The notes beneath the pieces were generated by a model. That model saw only the letters and a list, made by a program, of their open reading frames with translations, had not been told where the DNA came from and ran no database searches. A DNA stretch of 64,000 bases from Antedon mediterranea (taxonomy: Eukaryota > Echinodermata > Crinoidea > Comatulida > Antedonidae). Positions 36,475-49,000 of the stretch are shown here, piece by piece; positions within the stretch are counted from its first letter, which is position 1, and each line of letters begins with the position of its first letter. Location of the stretch: the NCBI RefSeq assembly GCF_964355755.1, contig NC_092673.1:30447001-30511000 (forward strand), read 5' to 3'. A program made the translations under genes and the position numbers.

Positions 36475-38039
36475 TCAAACCAAGCATCCGTTTTTCATAT
36501 CTTTCTTGAATTTATTGAGTTGCCTAGCTCTTTTTGTATTCGAACCTGGCCACTCTTCAATATAGCTAGTACTATCAAGTAGGTACTTAAATCTGTAAAA
36601 ATGGAACGATGCGTTTTACAATATTCGGACTTTTCCGTTGAAATCATAAGATCTCGTAACGTAATTTGATCAATCACAACGCGATGGCTCACTCAAACTG
36701 ACGTTAATGATCGGTTAGCTCACTTTCCTACGTCATTGGAAGCAAATTATAGAGTTTAGTCAACGAATGTTTCTTTTGTTGTGTTATATGGTCACTTTCA
36801 ATTACTTTTGATAACAACGGTGATTTTTTAAACGAGTTTTACAAAAAAAATATATTTTTTAATTGAATAGTTATTAATTCTGCTTATTCAGTGATTCCTG
36901 AAATGATCATTGTATATACAAGTTTATGCTTAAAAAATGAAAAAAAGCTTACTTGGTATAGTTGCCATCTTTGTAGGGAATACCATCTTTGCCCATTATC
37001 AGATACGTGTGGCCAAGTTGAAAATCTTTACAACCTACACACGAACTCTTTATAATGAAATTGCGAGGCGATACCGCCGACGCCTCTTCAAATGTATCTT
37101 TGCCTACAAACAAATCGATACATTCTCAATGGCTGAGACGTAATGGTCAGTGATGGGGTCAAGATTATGGCTTCAATCCTGCCTCCTGTAGTATATTGAT
37201 TGTATCCTTAGATAAGATACTTTCATTGCCGTTGGTCCAGTATAGCAAAAATGTACTTTAAAGAACTTGGTACTATTTTTTAAAAGTAGGAAATCCCTCC
37301 CGGTGGTGTGCTAATATGGGTAGGCGCCTAAATAACCGTTGCGAATTAAAGTGGGAATTTATTCTGACTTGTTAAGCCTTCACTGATTGTGAGGGCGTTT
37401 GTTGTATGAGAGAATGTATCTGGGGGGTGAAAATCTGTGATAATACCATACATGGCTCTGTGGTCTAGTGGTATGATACTCGCCCTGTAAGCGAGAGGTT
37501 GCAGGTTCGAATCCAGCCAGAGACATTTTTTCATACAACTAAAAAATATGGAACTTTCGCCAATGAGCTATGCTCGACGCGATTATGAGATCATGTTCCG
37601 AATATGAGCACTGTTTCTATAATTTACAGTACGATTTATATATAATTTACACAGTGCTACGCAACATCATTGATTTACATATACACAATATTATTTAAAA
37701 AACCGTTGCGAATTAAAGTGGGAATTTATTCTGACTTGTTAAGCCTTCACTGATTGTGAGGGCGTTTGTTGTATGAGAGAATGTATCTGGGGGGTGAAAA
37801 TCTGTGATAATACCATACATGGCTCTGTGGTCTAGTGGTATGATACTCGCCCTGTAAGCGAGAGGTTGCAGGTTCGAATCCAGCCAGAGACATTTTTTCA
37901 TACAACTAAAAAATATGGAACTTTCGCCAATGAGCTATGCTCGACGCAATTATGAGATCATGTTCCGAATATGAGCACTGTTTCTATAATTTACAGTATG
38001 ATTTATATATAATTTACACAGTGCTACGCAACATCATTG

Positions 38040-38095
<56 letters not shown>

Positions 38096-38867
38096 GATGT
38101 TGCGTAGCACTGTGTAAATTATATATAAATCGTACTGTAAATTATAGAAACAGTGCTCATATTCGGAACATGATCTCATAAACGCGTCGAGCATAGCTCA
38201 TTGGCGAAAGTTCCGTATTTTTTTAGTATTATCACAGATTTCCACCCACCAGATACATCCTCTCATACAACAAACGCCCTCACAAACCAGATCTGGTGGG
38301 TGAAAATCTGTGATAATACCATACATGGCTCTGTGGTCTAGTGGTATGATACTCGCCCTGTAAGCGAGAGGTTGCAGGTTCGAATCCCGCTAGAGACATT
38401 TTTTCATACAACTAAAAAAATACGGAACTTTCGCCAATGAGCTATGCTCGACGCGTTTATGAGATCATGTTCCGAATATGAGAACTGTTTCTATAATTTA
38501 CAGTACGATTTATATATAATTTACACAGTGCTACGCAACATCATTGATTTACATATACACAATATTATTTAAAAAACCGTTGCGAATTAAAGTTGGAATT
38601 TATTCTGACTTGTTAAGCCTCCACTGATTGTGAGGGTGTTTGTTGTATGAGAGGATGTATCTGGTGGGTGATAATCTGTGATAACACCATACATGGCTCT
38701 GTGGTCTAGTGGTATGATACTCGCCCTGTAAGCGAGAGGTTGCAGGTTCGAATCCAGCCAGAGACATTTTTTCTAAAAAATACGGAACTTTCGCCAATGA
38801 GCTACGCTCGACGCAATTATGAGATCATGTTCCGAATATGAGCACTGTTTCTATAATTTACAGTATG

Positions 38868-38903
<36 letters not shown>

Positions 38904-40071
38904 AAACACAACTAAAGTAATAATTAGAACATATTTATAAATGTTACTGTTGAAGTAAACATAGCATACGGTACCTTCTTTTATTCTTGTGGTAACCGTC
39001 GCTGTGAGGGTGATAAAACCGTTTCTCACATCCACTGCTTCGACAGCAACTTCGAACACTGGAGATTTAAAAAAAAAGAAATTGTGTTGTGTAAAGAAAG
39101 TTTACATGAAAGTACGGAACAGGAAAAATGCAAACAATTCTCGGATAGAGGAATGACATAGCCTGCTTGAGCCCTTGAATAAGGTGCAGATTTTAAGAGT
39201 TGGATGAACACTTCAATCCATCCATATATATATAAACATAGATAAACATTATTCGTCAAAATGGAATATTTTAAAAAATTCTCATCCTAACGACAACAAG
39301 AAAGGATCCCGTTTCTTTTTTGGAAAAAGGGTCAGAGGAGAGACCAAGCAGTGGCCACCCATAATTCATTCTAGTGATTAATTGACCTCTCTTTCCACTT
39401 CCCGTGCCTACGTTTTGATAATGAAATGGAAATAAACACTTTTACCATAATCGATTCCACTCCGTTCACTACAAGACTCTTTATACAGCTTAAAACGCGA
39501 CGCACGGTTTTTTCTAGATCTTCCACACATCGGGCAAGGACCTATTCAATAACAAAGATAATGACGTAATATTAATAATAATTCAGCTGCATTTACACTT
39601 GTTCCGTTTTACGAAACGGAAGACGGCACCGTGTTGGTATGGAAAATCATATAAAATAATTAAACGGCGCGGTCGTACATTCTGTGAAACGGACAGAATG
39701 TAGCTTTATAATTAATGTTACTTTATAATTAATGTTACATACTGTATAACAATACTATTTGAAATAAAATTAAAATATTAACAAGACCTGTTTGATTGAT
39801 GATGATTGATGTAAGCAGGCTATCACCGGTTTTTACGCTGCAGTTATAATTCATGATTAAATTGTATCAAGTGGGTTTACGTTAGTTTGATTATTATATG
39901 GTCGTATGGTAGTACAATTTAGAAAAACAATATGGGGAGCCGTTTGTGACAACGTTGGAAAACAAATACAGAAGTTACCTGCGGTACAGACACAAACATC
40001 GCCCTCACACGCTTCCTTCCACTCAGTTTGATCGTCGTCACGTGGGTTGTAATATGTTGTGCATTTTGTCT
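36475..40071 (-). CDS. Gene 2 exons 32-36: Cys-rich linker and C345C tail
   Basis: Exons are E32 39979-40071, E33 39446-39541, E34 38975-39058, E35 36953-37103 and E36 36475-36592 (stop TGA). E32 has [11 protein letters not shown]...CVCTAG, E33 CPMCGRSR, E34 [10 protein letters not shown]35 [21 protein letters not shown] and E36 ends [10 protein letters not shown]...KNGCLV. The E34-E35 intron contains the tRNA-like palindromic array. The tail is closer to gene 3 than to gene 1 in E35. Confidence 0.88.
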
Positions 40072-43000
40072 CTGTATGAAAAATGTCAAACATTATTTTC
40101 AACTAGATAACTATTGAAATAATGAATACATGCATTATGATCAGAATACTAAGTTTAATTTTGTCTGGGAAGTCGTCCTACCTGGGAAATTGTGATCATA
40201 AACTGTGATGCTAGCTGACTGGTCATTAACCGTTACACTTGTTTGCTCAACATTAAATGGTAGTGTTGTTAGTTCTGTTGTCAACTGCAAACAAAAACAA
40301 AACAAACAAAAGCACAATGTTCAACTCTAAATTAAAAACAAAATATGTAACGTAAAGGAAAGGATCCGCAGCGATCATCTCAGCAGTGCAAAGAGTTAGT
40401 AAAAATAAAACATCTTCTAAAAAGACGTGCAATAATTCGATTTAAGCTTGAATCTGATTGAATAAAAATGAAGGTCTCTGATTGGCTTAGACCACACAAA
40501 CTACACAAAGTAAAGAATGTTTGACGCGCTTAAAGCCGGTTTTCCACTGGTATTCTAGGCCTACTAAAGTGTTCACTAATGCGAATGCGTATTAATATAA
40601 AAAGAAATAACTTACTTTTTCAAGATACAATGTAACCTTTCTGTCTGAAGTTACGTAGCGTTCTACAGGGTACTTGACAAATGCAACAAGCTATATGAAA
40701 CAAAGTTATTGATAGTTCTAAAACTCTAAAAATATATACTAGAAAAATAAATAAATACTCTAATTAAAATGATAAACTAAAATAATAAATACGTTTTATT
40801 AATTTATGTATCAGTGCCAAATCCGGAATTAGGTTAGTGGGGTTATTAGTGGGGTGACAGGTCCTACAAACTTATAAATTACATGCCCTTACATTATCCA
40901 AGGTGCTTTTTACTGGAGTAAAACCTGCAAGCAAACCAACTTCAACAATCACTGTTTTTTCAGGCATTTCAAATTGATACCTACTGTAATAGATATTATA
41001 TAGTTATTAAATAAAATATATTACTCTTTATTTTACAGTATACAGTACGTATAGTCTAGGTTTTAGACGGCAATTCTGTTTAATATTGGTAAAACATTGT
41101 TGCATGTCATACGTATACTGGACAAAAATAAAAACGACCGTTGGTGCCCGTACAGTAATACACAACACAATAACTATAGACTATATCTTGTTGTCACCAG
41201 GCGTGACGTAAAGACGTCGAATACGGGCAACGCAAGAAATTGACCAATCAAGACGCGAATCCATCGCATCGTGATTTGTCAACTCACATGCGTTGCACCT
41301 ACCGTACTTGGGGTAATCCGTAAATGTAGGAACACAGTCATCAAAGCAAATTGTTGAATCAAAGACTCAAAGTGGTTGCAAATGTTGGTAGAGTATAGTA
41401 AACAATGCAAGTTCAGATTTATACTTAAATAACTTACTTAACAGTAACATCCAGTCTATACAACTTGTTCTCAGCTCCCGCTTCAGCTTCTAACTCTATC
41501 ATTTGGGCAAATATAAAAAATGCACACTCTTCTCCTGGTGTATCAGCTTGACTGTTGTAAATAACCTCAACCTAAACATTATTATATATTTATAATATTA
41601 TTATAAGGAAATTTAAAGTAATAAATTATATTTTATACACAGCACAAGTACTTTCTTTTAACTAAGGATGTGGTATATAATGTGGGTAGATTTCAGAGTA
41701 ACAGAAGTGTTAGGATGAATGGTATATTGTTTCTACAGGTAATTAAAAAGTGAATGTTAGTCAAGGGAGACACTTTATCAAAGTTCCAACCACAGTAATT
41801 GACAATATATTTCTATAGACCAACGGGCCACAAAAATGTAGGATAGGCTAATTTCTAATTGGCAACCAATGGGAATTCAGAGTGTTTTAATTGGTTACTA
41901 AGATGCATACTAGCACACCTCATTGTTAAATTAGCCGTTCAATAGTTGTACAAACTTTTCAATCTTGTGGATATATTACTGTGGATATATTACTGTGGAT
42001 ATATTACTGTGGATATATTACTGTGGATATATACTTTGTGGATATATATTACTTTGAATCTCAGTACGATCAATTTTCCATATCATAGCCTTTGTTCTAG
42101 GAATCGTTCAACCTTCATCAAAACGTTCATCGATTTTTACAACTGTTTATGGTATCATTTTTTGTTTATTGTGCGTATTTAGTACACTTCAAGCGAACCT
42201 GTAATCAATTTATTTGAGACACAATTTCATTTATTATTCTTCAACGGCAGTTTTCATTAATTTTACTGATATTATTAAAATGGCTCCAACAAGAAGCAAA
42301 CGCTCAACGCCGTATGATAAGGGAGTTTCTAAAAATAGGCAGGCATGATATATAGACAGACGGTCAGGCTAGTTTCCATAAACGTCACAGGATTTAATTA
42401 GGGCTCCATCATTGTAATAGTGCACCAACGTGAAGTGTGGGCTTGGCAGCTAGTAGTCAAATGTATCTTGTGAGTGGCCACCTAAATTATTATTAACAGC
42501 GAACACATTCTAGTACTGAAAAACTGAACCAACCGATTCTTAAATAATGTTATTGAAATATAACAAATTATGTAAATGCAACGGCCGTAAACGGACATTT
42601 ACTTATCTGGAGGTCGAAGGGTTTTCGGTTATGAGAGGTTTATTTTATTCATCGACTTTCATGCTACTGAGTTAGATTGCCTGGGCGTTAGCAAACATGT
42701 TAACCCCCTTAAACCTCAGTACCAATACGAATGAAACGCCAACTCATAATAATGTGTTATGAACCTCACAATTTTGAACCACGGCGTACCATTTTTAAAC
42801 ATTCTAGATTACCTGAGCCTGTGCAACACCTTCTCCCGAACATTCTATAACAACTGAACCATTAATGGGACACTAAAGGAACAAAATGAATATAATTCAA
42901 TCATCATCACATAATCATGTTAAAATACTGTAAAAAAGTATTATGTGCCCATAATTATGGTAGTGATATGCCTAAATATAATAGTGATATGACATCATCA

Positions 43001-46000
43001 TGTCATTATTTCATTTATTCAATATATCGTAATCGCAGCACAAGGCTGCATTAAAACAATATTAACATGATAATGTCCACATCAAAAGGACAAATATCTA
43101 AAAATTTACAAATATAAAAATATAAAGGTGCAAAATTTAAGAATCTATAAAAAATATACAAAATTGAAAATTTACAAAAGCAGTACAGAATCCATATTAT
43201 GGGCACTTCATATTTGTTGTCGTTTGATAGTGTAGACCGAGCTTTGTTCTTTTCTTAAGTAATTCTTTCATTTTTTCTTTAACCGTATTGTCGTCAATTT
43301 CTTTATTCTCCTTGTATTGTAATTCTTTTAAATAAATTGTCAATTTTAATTCTTTTTCACTCACTGTTTTTTGTGGTAAACTGGTTATTTCGTCAATTTC
43401 TACAATCTCATCGTACTTGCTGGTTGATGTAGAAGACAATCCACACGTCAAATTAACAGAAACAGTTGAGGCTTTACTTGAATATGTAGCTAGTGCTTCG
43501 AAGGCAATTGCAGTGTACTATATATAAACAAAACATTCTTATTATATTAGGAATATTTCAGTGTTATGTCAATTCACCATCATGCGCAGTTGGTACGTGA
43601 TTGTTAGTTTCTAGGTCCAGACGATGACCGCTGACATCAATAGACATGACCTAACTTGTAAGTCATCGGTCGTCGTTACAATTCAAAAGTTGCCATTAGA
43701 AAAATAGAAGAGAAGTGGATGCAAAATATGTACAGTATAAAGAAAGGTTGCACACGCACACACGCACCCACACACACACAAACAAACCAAAAACAAAATA
43801 CTAACGGATGTAGAACTGTACCCGCGTTTGAAGTCTCCGTGTTCCGTCAGCCAATTCACCATACCGTTTGCATACGTAATCTCATTCCTGTGGACAGCAG
43901 TCAACAACGCATAGCTTGTTGCTTCGACCGTCAGTGCCTTTAAGTGCATAGTAAAGTGACGTAGGCCCTTAATTGGATCAAACAAGGCGTCTTCTCTCAC
44001 TCTGTTCCATATTTCATCTTTAAATGGACTGTTTACCACATTCAATGCGTATGCTACGACTGTACGATGGTAAACTGTTTCTAAAGTATTGAAATTGGCC
44101 TCAAGGTACGCAATAGTTTTTGCAAGTATGTCATCATAATTCTACAAAATGAAAAGTACTTGTTTAAACATTTCTGGCTAGTATATGTCTACACTGTGTA
44201 GTGGCCGTAACCTGCGTTCATGGAACTGTGCTTTCGAAGTGACCTAGTGCCTCCAGTCCCAACGAAGATAATACTAATGTTAGGTTGATACATACCACAA
44301 GACAAACAACTGGTTTATTCTCTAAGTTTTCTGGATTGTATTTTACTAAAGTTGTGACCACAAATGCTGTCATCATCGTCGTTTCGCCACTGATTCCAAC
44401 CTAGAATTAATAATAAGTTATTATGAATTTAACTCTGTAATTTATAAACTTACTGTACATAAGGCAGCCGATACAAAAACATTAAAGTACTACAAACTAT
44501 ACTGTATGGAATTAGTAATGCATCTTTCTTCAGGATTTTTCCCCTATGTACTGACTGGTCGTGGAAGAGTGAGAGGAAAATAGCATTAGCATGAATAATG
44601 TTTACTCTTTCTAGACAATGATGTTTACCCCAATGCATTACAATACAGAATCTGTAGAAATTTCTACATTCTTTTTACACTTACGGCCATGTCGCGATAC
44701 ACAACTGAGTTTCCTTCGTAGAATATGCCCTGGTTTGCATCCCTTCCAGATTCCTTGTATCTCGTTTCAAAAAATTTAAACGCGTTGCATAGTACATTAT
44801 TGTCAACACTTCTTCCAAGTACAATCATATTGTAGAAAGCTTTAACTGTGTAAGCCGTCAGCCTATTGAAAAATAACAATATGCTAGTTTAGTCATTTTT
44901 TTGTCATCTTGATAATATCTTTGGATTCAAAAATATGGTCCTTACCTTTAACTATACCTCTTAAAGTCGTTTTACCTGTAAAATGTGTAAGATGTTTCGT
45001 GAAAGTAAGTTATTTAACATGACATTGTATGTAATAAATGGGTGTCTTTCTTTTAATGTCTTATAAAATGGACGCGACTTGATAGTAATTCCTTTTTGAT
45101 ATACTGTAGAGATATAATAATACCCACCAAGTACTGCCAGGTCTACGATCTCCCCACGCTGAAAATGACCCGTCATCCGTTCTCTGATAGGTGATCATTC
45201 TCTCGTAACCTATTGTAAGGTACTTATAATCTTTATTAAATTCACATAAACTGTAAAAGAAGACCGCGAACGACACTACCAGAAACACTTAATAACGACC
45301 AAAAACCCTCTAGCTTGAAAATGTGGTTAAAATAAAAGCAATTCTACAAAAAGAACTGAATTGATAGATCTTGCAAGGTATATCTCCAGGGCAACACAGG
45401 CGGATACGTACGTACATGGGCTTCTGGGTGAATAGATTGTACATAAGTAAACTGGTTGAATGAATAATTAAAAATTACATACCTTTGTCAACATTCAAAA
45501 AGCCGTCAGCTTTAATCTGAGCAGTGACTTGATTTGTTTTGTCCAAGTATAACATTGTGTAGACATTAGCAGACATAAACATCATTGTAGTTTCACCATC
45601 TCCGACTGGCTTACGGATTAATGCGTTAGGGTCTAGGTCTTCAATTACTGAACTAACAGTAGGTGTCATCATACCTGTAATATAACATACGGTAGTACAG
45701 TAATGTTAGGTCTTAATGACAACAATACTCGAATTGCCAAGAAGTTGAGGCAATGCAAGGACTCCGCATCATTGTTCTGATGGTTGGCAGGAAGTCTTAC
45801 CGGATAAGGACTTCAAACGGGAGGTCTAGTGTATTTATATTTGGCTCGTGTGCACTAAGGACCCGCTGCATCTTTCTGAATAAAGTAGTACTTGTCCAAC
45901 CTCATTCTTCATCCTGTCGCCGTGGAAAGACGATGATGAAAGAAACTGTTGCAAAGGTTTATATTTTATAACACATATTCATAACAACTTTATACACAAA

Positions 46001-49000
46001 TCTACCATTTAAAATCAAATTCTTTGCGTTTCCTTTTTGCATTATGTCGATTAGCACAAAAATAATTAATCTTACGTCGTCTGGAAGCCAATAATGACGA
46101 ATGTTTTAAACGGCGCCCCGTATTTTATATATTTGCTGTATTAACTTACCAGATAATGTGATGAAACATTGTTCTGTTCCTGGTATTGCATTTGAGTCAA
46201 TAATTGATATATTGACGGTGTCCTTCTGTAAACTATTTTCATAATCAGTGAATGCTATACATAATATAAATTTTTATTTTTATAATGAATGATATATGTA
46301 ATATAATTTTAATCTTTACATTATACAAATGTTACGACATAGTGAGCTCAAATAAAAAAAAAAACACCTTGAAACATGGCCTAAAGTTAATAATTTTCAA
46401 ATTGTTTAATCCCAAATAGCTTTACATGCACAATTTGAGCTACATCCGGACCAGCAAAATTAGGACAGGATTGTGCTTATGGATTCACTCCTAAACTATC
46501 CCTCACAAACAGAATTTTGACGGTCCGAACATATCTGACAATTTCAGATTGTGAAAAAACTGCGCAATGAAATCATTCCCTAGCTTTGATCAACACTTTT
46601 TAATAAAAAAAAAGTAAAAACATTTTATGGAAATGATGACATCAGATACTAACTTTCTATAATTTGGAATTCGTTATCCAACGGTTGATCAGGTTCTTCT
46701 ACCTCTCCAGCTTCTGCTTCATTTGCACGTGACCCAGTAGGATCGATCAACAATACTTTAGAATGGTACCTTTCAACTCCTTCAGGCTGTCATGTTAAAA
46801 AGTTTATATACAGTATCATACCAGGTTAGAGTTAAATTAATTTAACTTTTCCCTGATCATACATATTCACAACAAATGTGTGTTCATTTTTCAGTATATC
46901 TATTTCCTGTACTCTATATATATAGTACAGCAATGCATTATATAATTTGAATATAAGCAACTTACCACAACCAAAATTTGTTTCCGGATTCCGTCAATTC
47001 CGGAAGAGGAGAAAACTTCGATTTCAATTTCATGGCTGCCAACATTAAATGGCGTAATGTTGAAATATGTGGTTTTTTGGTCGTTCTTTTGTATAGTCAA
47101 CTTGTTCTTAGGTCCCCTTTCTTCAGAAAGACTTTCGTAGCAAAAGTTCCCGGCACCATACATATACACATTTGCCTTCAAATAATAAGGTAAGTAAGGT
47201 AAGGTAAGTAAGGTAAGGTAAGTAAGGTAAGGTAAGTAAGGTAAGGTAAGTAAGGTAAGTAAGGTAAGGTAAGGTAAGTAAGGTAAGGTAAGTAAGGTAA
47301 GGTAAGTAAGGTAAGGTAAGTAAGGTAAGGTAAGTAAGGTAAGGTAAGTAAGGTAAGGTAAGTAAGGTAAGGTAAGTAAGGTAAGGTAAGTAAGGTAAGG
47401 TAAGTAAGGTAAGGTAAGTAAGGTAAGGTAAGTAAGGTAAGGTAAGTAAGGTAAGGTAAGTAAGGTAAGGTAAGTAAGGTAAGGTAAGTAAGGTAAGGTA
47501 AGTAAGGTAAGGTAAGTAAGGTAAGGTAAGTAAGGTAAGGTAAGTAAGGTAAGGTAAGTAAGGTAAGGTAAGTAAGGTAAGGTAAGTAAGGTAAGGTAAG
47601 TAAGGTAAGGTAAGTAAGGTAAGGTAAGTAAGGTAAGGTAAGGTAAGTAAGGTAAGGTAAGTAAGGTAAGGTAAGTAAGGTAAGGTAAGTAAGGTAAGGT
47701 AAGTAAGGTAAGGTAAGTAAGGTAAGGTAAGTAAGGTAAGGTAAGTAAGGTAAGGTAAGTAAGGTAAGGTAAGTAAGGTAAGGTAAGTAAGGTAAGGTAA
47801 GTAAGGTAAGGTAAGTAAGGTAAGGTAAGTAAGGTAAGGTAAGTAAGGTAAGTCCCTTATTCATTTCTGAACGTAGGGTAATGAGCTTTAGGAGTTCATT
47901 AAAAAAAATTAATAAAAGAAGAAATAATTTGTTTAAAAGGGTTTAATAAATATTATTATTTTATAAATATATAAAATAAGTCTATATTTGTAGGCCTAAT
48001 GTAATGTAAGTCATACAGTTTTTACTCGCCTCGAAAACGTTTATAGGAATGTATTTTATTAGAAAACACCTATTTGGTTGAAAAATTATGTTATGAGTTA
48101 ACATAAAAGAGAGAGAAAAAAATACATTAAAATATGATATGTATCAATTATAAGAGAAAATGATGGTAAATAATGATAATGAATAGAGAAAAGATTACAA
48201 CAACAATTAAAATCATATAAAACTGACTATGAACCAATGTGTACAAATTAATATAGGCCTACAGTATTTATATAAAAATGTATATGATGGAAATAAAAGT
48301 GGGATGAACCCACATAAGACAAAAAAGAAAACACCTATTTGTGCCGTTGCATCACACTGGTAACGAATCTTTAAATTCGGCTACAAGTTATATAACTTTA
48401 AAATACTAACAGTTATGTCTTCACTTCCGTAGTTAAACACAGTAGCCTGAACTTGTGTCTGTTCGCCTCTGACCATTGAATACGGCATCTTCAGCTGTAA
48501 AAACACATCTTTTGAAACAGCAATCTCCTTTTCGTCTGCTACACACATTCCCATTGCAGCGGACAATGATGAAGCCTGTACAATCCAGTTGGTGATACTG
48601 TCAGGCACGGCGAAGGTTACGTTCCTCTTGCCGTTATCACTAAAAAAATAAGAAATGTTACACAGATTTGATTAATATTGCAATAAATGTGTTCCTAATT
48701 CTGATACGATACTTACGGAATATTAAGTTGTTCAAAAATCCATGTTTCTGGGAAATTTCTTCTGACGCTGACTTCAAAACTGTTATCGATCTCTGTCTCA
48801 TCACCATCAACCCGACCTGTAAAAGAATAAAACAACATTTATGCAGATCACTAATTCGTTGAAAAAATTCTTCATCCATCATTTATATAAGCCTAGTTAC
48901 TTATATGTTTATATTTCCTTTTAAATTCCTTTCCTAAAGCTTGAAAACACCGTTTATTAATATATTTTAAAACGACACAAAACAAACGTCGTTTACGATA

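Larger units (their letters stand above)
37328..38880. repeat. Array of about 367-bp repeats with a palindrome centred on (TA)n
   Basis: Four direct copies start at about 37328, 37700, 38285 (5'-truncated) and 38577; each carries one tRNA-like unit. An inverted partial copy spans about 38092-38288. The second copy and the inverted one form a palindrome with arms of about 190 bp around (TA)n at about 38040-38092. In the inverted copy the tRNA-like unit is cleanly absent: GATAATAC joins TAAAAAAATACGG directly. The array lies in the gene 2 exon 34-35 intron. Confidence 0.8.

Noticed and set aside
37346-37901. Repeated 62-codon minus-strand frames
   Set aside because: They are the reverse reading of the tRNA-like units and their flanks, identical in each copy because the DNA is duplicated.
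47178-47864. 228-codon open frame rich in Leu, Thr, Pro and Tyr
   Set aside because: It is the translation of the 14-bp minisatellite; the unit length is not a multiple of three and all frames cycle. No start context or homologue.
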